DNA of 11,632 nt from Planctomycetota bacterium (GTDB lineage: Bacteria; Planctomycetota; Brocadiia; SM23-32), in contig JAGYMJ010000541.1 of NCBI GenBank assembly GCA_018400625.1, forward strand, positions 1 to 11,632, read 5' to 3'. The notes below the pieces were generated by a model. That model was not told the origin of the DNA. It saw only the letters and a list, made by a program, of their open reading frames with translations, and did not search any database. The translations under genes and the position numbers were made by a program. How positions within the stretch are numbered: the first letter of the stretch is position 1; the number at the start of each line of letters is the position of its first letter. Shown here piece after piece: positions 6,901 to 11,632 of this stretch.

Positions 6901-7011
6901 CTGGTCCAGGTTTCCATCCGGGACGGGGCAAGCTTTGAGACCGGCTACGACCTGAAATCATTTGCCAACCTTGCGGGTATTGATCTTCCCATAGACAAGG
7001 TGGAACAATAA
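3916..7011 (+). CDS. Anti-phage-associated DUF499 AAA-type ATPase (1031 aa)
   Basis: This is a large P-loop ATPase of the DUF499/COG1483 group, probably the motor or signalling ATPase of the operon. The family mark GGGKTH appears in AMGGGKTH at residues 75-82 (Walker A, K80). LLLFDELPPYF places Walker B at D173-E174. Conserved YPFHP (313-317) and ETRGLLQFAARV (from 334) follow, as in other DUF499 proteins. The middle (about 480-760) is helical with a second conserved region (VVLPDNSTPPEEIDRFY and following). Near residues 845-895 a short beta module with IRYTTDGTNP (860-869) resembles the chitobiase C-terminal/Fn3-associated fold. The last 110 residues are a mixed alpha/beta segment. No signal peptide or membrane segment is seen, so it is cytosolic. 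Only 3 bases separate it from the next gene. The family assignment is strong; its role in defence rests on the neighbours and on known co-occurrence. Confidence 0.9.
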   Translation: MLKTVKDACKLHESTLEYQVAGGVENLARVIGAADEGRDFFEKSYMTAGMEDLLAQGLLRLSGQTDQALFELAQAMGGGKTHLMAALGLLARHPSRRSEVLPQDLLNQVDDQSARVAVFDGRSSPDHYLWGDIAEQIGSEKMMRPFWQNGPRAPGKDDWKNMIGNEPTLLLFDELPPYFLEARTISVGKGTMVDVLTRALSNLFIAALELPRCCVVLSNLTDSYRTQVREVRKIVSDIQRESRRQARIITPVSLEGNEIYAILRKRLFSALPSEDDIDEVAEAYAERVRMAEDSGYLTARSLEQVAEEVRDTYPFHPSFKHLVALFKDNPDFRETRGLLQFAARVIRSVWLRENNDVYLIGTQHLNLNDTLVANEVGNINRALRPAITTDIADNGNAHAEIIDAEINSDAGSQVAAMILSASLSLAVKGHMGLRGEEVIEYLAAPNRKPEEFARAFERLRKTAWYLHSEGELFYFKDTENLIKRVQKEAISLARGKVEKALRNRLEGELDPRSRQAYQEVLVMPEIGEINLGSHRVLVVVLPDNSTPPEEIDRFYRSVPEKNHLLVLSGNDTHMAGRVEETLRELYAVNRIFKSLRPGDTLYEQAREMTEQCEESFIQALQGTYNRLFYPNEDGLQAATIENGLKFGSETEDTGEKQIEAMLASMRCDHKLAMDALDDPTPYFSMAEHDLWPQSDRRTPWRDILMRAKSNPAWPWMPGSRGLEKLKDMAVAHGRWREGADGYIEKGPFPKNKTEINVVEQAMNEKAEEIILSLNPKHAGPAPKVHYATTPTVSESDAVAEDLEAFRTKHPTLYFLTVDTTGEHQTGEPTRWVARIKLRHQVHDYADHREVKLQATPSAEIRYTTDGTNPREGRIYEGAVTVGDEKILLQVYAKAGEATGQSSFTIPEKGQQRAEIDDTKPARLVNQKVRLDTTDKVFGLISAFKGRNGVYFHGVSLNIGEGEQAVTVRFNDRSVDPDMIGRVVDSLRKTIGEPDALVQVSIRDGASFETGYDLKSFANLAGIDLPIDKVEQ

Positions 7012-7014
7012 AAA

Positions 7015-7644
7015 ATGGCCCGGAAATCAAATAAAACGGGCGCAACCAGGACCAATGCCCACCCCACCGTGGGCTTTGGCGTACCGGTAACCACTGCTCC
7101 GCATCACTTTATCGTCAGTATCCCCCGGGGAACCCGTCAACCGGTGCGCATCACCGAAGACCTGGGTATGCATGCCGAAGGAGAGGACAACCAGGTGCTG
7201 GACCGGGTTTTTCTGCACCGTCCTGCCTGGACCGAGATTGCCAACCCGGTCAAGCGATTGTTCAACCAGCGCTTAAAAGCCCACAACCTTGCGGTCAGCC
7301 AGTGGAAAGCCGGGGAAAACCCGGTTGACCGACTCCTGGGAAAGGAGCTGTGCGTGCTGGCCTGGGCGGTTGAAGACCTGCCCCTTGAAAAGGTGGGTGC
7401 GGCCCTGCGCAACTGGCTGGCCCTACGCCCCGAAGAACGGTGGTGGCTGTTTGGCATGACCGCAGCAGCAGCGGGTGCGCCGGAGGATAAGGGACGCGGC
7501 TGGCGCGTCGCACTTGGATATGCCCTGGGTGATACCCCGGAAAAAACCATTCGCAAGCCCAGGCGCACGGGCAATGGCAATACGAAAAAGAACAAGACCC
7601 ATGACGGCGGCCAGTTACCCATGTTCGACAAGGCACCGGAATAA
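7015..7644 (+). CDS. DUF3780-like defence-associated protein (209 aa)
   Basis: This is a small cytosolic protein of unknown biochemistry. Size, position between a DUF499 ATPase and a DUF1156 methylase, and the general sequence match the DUF3780 family found in anti-phage clusters. Visible features are GFGVPVTTAPHHFIVSIPRG near the start (about 20-40), a helical WxEIANPVKRLFNQRLK stretch (about 71-87), an acidic/aromatic block ELCVLAWAVEDL, and RPEERWWLFGMTAAAAG (about 137-153) before GWRVALGYAL. The last 30 residues are basic and low-complexity (KPRRTGNGNTKKNK), probably a disordered tail that could touch nucleic acid, ending in QLPMFDKAPE. No catalytic motif is recognisable. Its ribosome binding site (AAGGTGG, 6997-7003) lies in the end of the DUF499 gene, so the two are coupled. 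An adaptor or specificity role is a guess. Confidence 0.72.
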   Translation: MARKSNKTGATRTNAHPTVGFGVPVTTAPHHFIVSIPRGTRQPVRITEDLGMHAEGEDNQVLDRVFLHRPAWTEIANPVKRLFNQRLKAHNLAVSQWKAGENPVDRLLGKELCVLAWAVEDLPLEKVGAALRNWLALRPEERWWLFGMTAAAAGAPEDKGRGWRVALGYALGDTPEKTIRKPRRTGNGNTKKNKTHDGGQLPMFDKAPE

Positions 7645-7669
7645 ACCGAAAGGAAATCAGATACAGCGT

Positions 7670-10600
7670 ATGAATGCAACCGCTGAAAAACCGGATACAC
7701 CCCTTCAGCCCCTGGCCCTAAAAGACGCCCCCGCCCTCATCGAACGGGTTTTCCCGGCACAGAAGATTTCTGCCGAAGCGCAGAAGGAACGCAAGGCCGG
7801 TGCCGGTCAAACCCTGACTGCCCTGGGCTCATACTGGAAGGGCCGTAAGCCGCTGATCATGGTTCGCGCTATTGTTCTGGCCGGCCTGCTGCCGGTAACA
7901 GATGACCAGCAAGCAGACCTGGACATATTTGAAAAACTCATGGCCATAGACGATGCCTCCTTTGGCCGGCGGGAGCCCAGGCTTTCAGCCGGTGATGTAG
8001 CAGCCAGGGTCAAACTGGAATCTCCGTGGGATTTTTTTGACTACACCATAAAGAAGGGTCAATCCGGTGAAGCGTTGTCATCTGAAGAAATTGAGTCGCT
8101 CTCCTTTCCCATCGACCCGGAACAATATCCGGGCATGTCTATCCGGTGGAAAAGAAATATCCCGGATGAAGACAAGTGGAGACTGCTGGTACAAGCCATG
8201 CAGGACCTGCCGTATGAAGAAAAGGTCCGCCTGTCCAAAAGACCGGAAGAATGCGACCCCAATATTTTGTATGGCCCCATATGGCAGGAGGTAAACTGGC
8301 ATTTGACCCATCTTGGCATTGCAGCCAGCCGGCATGAAGACCTGGTGGAGCAGTTGGGCATTCTGCGCTACGGGCATCGGCCCCGGGTTGGCGATACATT
8401 TTGCGGTGGCGGCAGCATCCCCTTTGAAGCCGCCCGGCTTGGGTGTGATGTGTATGCCTCGGACTTAAATCCGGTGGCATGTATGCTGACCTGGGGCGCG
8501 CTGAATATTATCGGCGCTTCCCCTGAAAAGCGTGCTGAAATCGTAAAGACCCAGCAGCAGGTCGCTGAGGCTGTGGATGCCGAAATTACCGAGCTGGGCA
8601 TCGAGCACAAAAGCCGGGGAGACCGGGCCAAGGCATACCTTTACTGCCTTGAGACCCGCTGTCCCGAAACCGGCTGGATGGTTCCCATGGCCCCAAGCTG
8701 GGTGATTTCAAAGAGACGGAATGTATACGCCCGGCTGATCCCGAAGCCTGATGAAAAGCGGTTTGAAATTGAAGTGATAACCGGTGCAGGTAATGAGGAA
8801 ATGAAAGCGGCCGAACAGGGAACGGTGCAAAACGGCCAGCTTGTATATAAACTGGATGGGAAGGTATATCGCACCCCGATTCGTACGCTGCGGGGGGATT
8901 ACACGGATGAAAACGGCAATTCCCACAACCGACTCCGGCAATGGGAAAAACACGATTTCAAGCCTCGCCCGGATGATATTTTTCAGGAAAGGCTATACTG
9001 CATTCAATGGATTACAAAAGAATCGATAGGGAAATCCCGGCAGGAAACATACTTTGTGTCTGTAACAAAGGAGGACCTTGAACGTGAGAGGCAAGTTGAG
9101 CAAATTGTTGAAAAGAATCTGGCAGACTGGCAGAAGGAAGGGCTGGTTCCGGATATGGCCATTGAGCCAGGCTACAACACGGATCAGCCTATCAGAGAGC
9201 GAGGTTGGCGGTATTGGCATCAGTTGTTTATACCACGGGAGCTTCATTATCTGGGGTTCGTGAGACGGGAAATTAGCCCAGAAAATATAGTTTTTTTCCC
9301 TAAAATTTTAGATTTTTGTTCAAAGCTGGTTCAGTGGATTATGCGAAGCCTAAATTCTGCAGGGGGAACCGATTTTCTTGGACACGTTTTTTATAACCAG
9401 GCATTTAACACCTTATTTAATTGGGGACATCACTCATTTGCTGACATAAACATTCGATTTTACTTTAAATCAAACAATATTAAAAATATTCAACAAACAA
9501 TCCGGTGTCTGCCAGGGAACCAATGCAAAGAAACCTATGATATTTGGGTTACAGACCCCCCCTACGCAGACGCCATCAATTACCACGAAATCACCGAATA
9601 TTTCATCGCCTGGCTCCGCAAAAACCCACCCCCTCCTTTTGACGAATGGACATGGGACTCCCGCAGGGCTCTTGCCATCCAGGGAATCGGGGACGATTTC
9701 CGGCGCTCCATGGTGGATGCGTATAAGGCCATAGCTGATCACATGCCGGACAACGGACTGCAGTGCGTCATGTTCACCCACCAGGACACCGGGGTCTGGT
9801 CGGACATGGTATCCATCTTCTGGGCTTCGGGGCTCCGGGTGGTTGGGGCCTGGTACATTGCCACGGAAACCAGCACGGCCCTGCGCAGCGGCGGCCATGT
9901 CCAGGGCACGGTCACTCTGGTTCTGCGCAAACGGCTTCAGGAGGAAGCCGGCTTCAAGCAGCGTCTGCTTCCCAAAATCCGCAAGGAGGTTCAAGCCCAG
10001 ATCGACGCCATGATGCGGTTAAACGAGGAAGCCAGAACACATGGCAAATCCGTGTTCAATGACTCAGATCTGCAAATGGCCGGTTATGCAGCAGCCCTTA
10101 AGGTGCTGACCAACTACACTGAAGTCGACGGCCGGGATGTGACCAACCTGGCGCTGCAGCCCCGGCAAAAGGGGCAGCGGACCGTGATCGACGACATCGT
10201 GGAATACGCCTCCGAGATTGCCAACAACCTGCTGATCCCCGAACGTTTAAAAGACTTCAACCCGGATACGTGGACCGAAATATCCGGGCTTGAGCGCTTT
10301 TACCTGCGGATGCTGGCCATCGAGCAAAGCGGCGGGGCCAAGCTGGACAATTACCAGAATTTTTCCAAAGCCTTTCACGTGGACTACATGCCCCTGATGG
10401 CCTCGGTAAAGCCCAATGCCGCCAGGCTCAAGTGTGCAATGGATTTCAAGCCCCGGGAAATTGCCGGAGGGGACATCGGCGGCACCCTGCTGGGAGAGCT
10501 GCTCATGGCCATCCAGGAATTGGTTAATGACAAAGAACCCAAGGTCGTTTTCGGGCAGATACGCGCCAATCTCGATGAAGCATATTTTAAAAAGCGCCCC

Positions 10601-10711
10601 CACCTGCTGGCAATGGCCCGGTACGTCCATGACATGCTGATCAACAGGCGGCCGGAGGAAGCCCGGAAAGCTGAAATCATTGCCAACCGCATCCGCAACG
10701 AGGGTATTTAA
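7670..10711 (+). CDS. DUF1156 adenine-specific DNA methylase (COG1743 type, 1013 aa)
   Basis: This is a predicted S-adenosylmethionine-dependent DNA N6-adenine methyltransferase, the likely self-marking enzyme of the operon. The N-terminal DUF1156 segment (about 20-70) shows IERVFPAQKIS, ERKAGAGQTL and GRKPLIMVRA. SAM motif I is DTFCGGGSIPFEAA from D242, with a following acidic ASDLNP. Catalytic motif IV is TDPPYADA with D629-P-P-Y632. A degenerate zinc-ribbon-like pair, C326-x4-C331, lies between them. Motif I to motif IV spans about 390 residues, so target recognition probably sits in this insert. STALRSGGHVQGTVTLVLRKR (from about 735) closes the catalytic fold, and a helical C-terminal domain follows. 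I chose ATG 7670, behind AAAGGAA at 7649-7655, because residues align with the family from there; upstream in-frame codons overlap the DUF3780 gene and look non-native. A GC-poor block lies at about 9250-9540. Confidence 0.92.
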   Translation: MNATAEKPDTPLQPLALKDAPALIERVFPAQKISAEAQKERKAGAGQTLTALGSYWKGRKPLIMVRAIVLAGLLPVTDDQQADLDIFEKLMAIDDASFGRREPRLSAGDVAARVKLESPWDFFDYTIKKGQSGEALSSEEIESLSFPIDPEQYPGMSIRWKRNIPDEDKWRLLVQAMQDLPYEEKVRLSKRPEECDPNILYGPIWQEVNWHLTHLGIAASRHEDLVEQLGILRYGHRPRVGDTFCGGGSIPFEAARLGCDVYASDLNPVACMLTWGALNIIGASPEKRAEIVKTQQQVAEAVDAEITELGIEHKSRGDRAKAYLYCLETRCPETGWMVPMAPSWVISKRRNVYARLIPKPDEKRFEIEVITGAGNEEMKAAEQGTVQNGQLVYKLDGKVYRTPIRTLRGDYTDENGNSHNRLRQWEKHDFKPRPDDIFQERLYCIQWITKESIGKSRQETYFVSVTKEDLERERQVEQIVEKNLADWQKEGLVPDMAIEPGYNTDQPIRERGWRYWHQLFIPRELHYLGFVRREISPENIVFFPKILDFCSKLVQWIMRSLNSAGGTDFLGHVFYNQAFNTLFNWGHHSFADINIRFYFKSNNIKNIQQTIRCLPGNQCKETYDIWVTDPPYADAINYHEITEYFIAWLRKNPPPPFDEWTWDSRRALAIQGIGDDFRRSMVDAYKAIADHMPDNGLQCVMFTHQDTGVWSDMVSIFWASGLRVVGAWYIATETSTALRSGGHVQGTVTLVLRKRLQEEAGFKQRLLPKIRKEVQAQIDAMMRLNEEARTHGKSVFNDSDLQMAGYAAALKVLTNYTEVDGRDVTNLALQPRQKGQRTVIDDIVEYASEIANNLLIPERLKDFNPDTWTEISGLERFYLRMLAIEQSGGAKLDNYQNFSKAFHVDYMPLMASVKPNAARLKCAMDFKPREIAGGDIGGTLLGELLMAIQELVNDKEPKVVFGQIRANLDEAYFKKRPHLLAMARYVHDMLINRRPEEARKAEIIANRIRNEGI

Positions 10712-10713
10712 GC

Positions 10714-11632
10714 ATGGACTCGGCGGCCATTCACCGGTATTCGTCCAGAACCCACCGGCTGGACCGGACAATGCTCGCCCGGCATCTCAGGGATGCGGCC
10801 CGGTATCACCGCATCGCCGGGTATTTCACATCCTCTTTGTTTGAAATTGCGGCAGAGGATCTGGAAGGCGTCGATGACGTGCGGATCGTTTGCAACTCCG
10901 ACGTGCAGGCCGCAGACATCAAAATTGCCCGTGTGCGGGAGGCAAAGCTTCTCGGCCGGCTGAACAGCCAGTCCGTGGAGGTTGACACGCTGCTGAACAA
11001 GCCCCGCTACCAATGGCTGTATGATTTTCTCACTCGGCACCCGGACGCCATACGGGTGGCGCCGGACGAGTTCTGCGGTTTTGTTCACGGCAAGGCCGGG
11101 GTCATCTGGAAAAAGGATGGCTCCCGGGTCGGGTTTATCGGCTCCATGAACGAGACACGCTCCGGGTGGCGGAAAAATTATGAGATCCTGTGGGAAGATC
11201 AAAGCCCGAAAGGGATTGACTGGATCGAGGACGAGTTCGATGCCCTCTGGGAAAAAGCCGTTCCTCTGCCCCGGGTGATTGTCCAGGAAATCGGCCGCCG
11301 GGCCCGGCGGGTTGAAATCGGGCTGGGGGAGCAGGAAAACGAGGAAAGCGTCGCACCAGCCGCCCTGGTCGAGTCCCCCATGTACCGGGAAGGATTGTCC
11401 CTGCAGCCATGGCAGCGGGCATTTGTGACCGAATCCGTTAAACATCGGCGCTGGTTCGGGGTGGTCCGGCTGCTGTTAGCCGATGAAGTGGGCCTGGGCA
11501 AAACCCTGTCGCTGGGAACCGCCGCCCTGACCCTGGCCCTTCTGGATGCAGACAACACAAATACAAACGTCAGGCCCCGGCCCGTGGTCATACTGGCACC
11601 GGCTTCTCTTACCGAGCAGTGGCAGACCGAGA
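10714..11632 (+). CDS. SNF2/HepA-type helicase with N-terminal PLD domain (5' part, 306 aa)
   Basis: This gene is cut by the window edge; only the first 306 residues are present and the frame is open throughout. Residues about 25-170 form a phospholipase-D-like nuclease domain: HGK at 125-127, then GSMNETRSGW with G143-S144 and N146, then NYE with E157. The Asp of the classic HxK-x4-D motif is replaced (W132), as in PLD domains that use His-Lys-Asn-Glu. Residues from about 230 start a superfamily 2 helicase core: the Q-like LQPWQRAFV segment (from about 231), Walker A ADEVGLGKT at 256-264, and motif Ia VVILAPASLTEQW near the edge. DEVGLGKT is typical of SNF2/RapA-like translocases. The start follows the methylase stop by 2 bases with GAGGG at 10700-10704. 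The expected full length is near 900-1100 residues. In the operon it probably translocates on DNA and cleaves it, but nuclease activity is inferred. Confidence 0.88.
   Translation, partial: MDSAAIHRYSSRTHRLDRTMLARHLRDAARYHRIAGYFTSSLFEIAAEDLEGVDDVRIVCNSDVQAADIKIARVREAKLLGRLNSQSVEVDTLLNKPRYQWLYDFLTRHPDAIRVAPDEFCGFVHGKAGVIWKKDGSRVGFIGSMNETRSGWRKNYEILWEDQSPKGIDWIEDEFDALWEKAVPLPRVIVQEIGRRARRVEIGLGEQENEESVAPAALVESPMYREGLSLQPWQRAFVTESVKHRRWFGVVRLLLADEVGLGKTLSLGTAALTLALLDADNTNTNVRPRPVVILAPASLTEQWQTE

Noticed and set aside
4004..7218. Numerous long open frames on the minus strand across the DUF499 and DUF3780 genes
   Set aside because: GC-rich coding DNA commonly leaves open antisense frames. These have Pro/Arg/Gly-rich low-complexity translations, no recognisable domains and conflict with strong plus-strand genes.
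7475..7669. An in-frame N-terminal extension of the methylase by 65 codons
   Set aside because: It overlaps the DUF3780-like gene in another frame, is Arg/Pro/Lys-rich with no family similarity, and the DUF1156 domain starts shortly after ATG 7670, which has its own ribosome binding site.
8059..11591. Minus-strand and third-frame open frames across the methylase and helicase genes
   Set aside because: Same reason: no domain, no ribosome binding site, and full overlap with genes carrying conserved motifs.
3916..11632. Assignment to BREX, DISARM or a type I restriction-modification system
   Set aside because: No PglZ phosphatase, BrxL or DUF1998 proteins, and no HsdS or HsdR. The methylase is DUF1156 type rather than PglX or HsdM.

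Overview
The window has two halves that differ in composition. The left third (about 1-3900) is AT-rich and holds small accessory genes. The right two thirds (about 3916-11632) is GC-richer and holds one tightly packed operon of large genes. All supported genes are on the + strand. No rRNA, tRNA, CRISPR array or transposase was seen. Strong AGGAGG-type ribosome binding sites, mixed GC content and the protein styles suggest a Gram-negative environmental bacterium. A sulfate-reducer-like Desulfobacterota (deltaproteobacterium) is my guess from codon style only. The content is that of an accessory or defence island.

Left half, in order: the tail of an unidentified gene (2-193); a 74-residue XRE-type helix-turn-helix regulator that starts on the ATGA overlap (190-414); a 199-residue protein overlapping it, with a HEPN-like R-x4-H motif (402-1001); a decayed gene for a second HEPN-like protein with a frameshift and an amber stop (1132-1715); an orphan ParA/MinD-family ATPase without a ParB (1808-2839); and a toxin-first RelE/HigB-HigA toxin-antitoxin pair (3018-3356 and 3349-3675) with a dyad over its promoter.

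The intergenic region 3676-3915 holds short repeats, a tandem 14-mer and a perfect 10-bp inverted repeat. That inverted repeat contains the -35 element of a good sigma70-like promoter. It leads into the main operon: a DUF499 ATPase (3916-7011), a DUF3780-like protein (7015-7644), a DUF1156/COG1743 adenine-specific DNA methylase (true start 7670, end 10711) and the first 306 residues of an SNF2/HepA-type helicase with an N-terminal phospholipase-D-like domain (10714 to the window edge). Gaps are 3, 25 and 2 bases.

ATPase, DUF3780, methylase and PLD-helicase together match a gene set already associated with anti-phage defence. From memory it is similar or identical to the Hma (helicase-methylase-ATPase) class, and it is distinct from BREX and DISARM. 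By inference, the methylase would mark self DNA while the ATPase and the helicase/PLD nuclease act on unmarked invading DNA. The toxin-antitoxin and HEPN genes upstream fit a defence island.

The least expected signals are an AT-rich block in the methylase where a target-recognition domain would lie, a carbohydrate-enzyme-type beta domain in the DUF499 ATPase, and the operator-like dyad before the operon.
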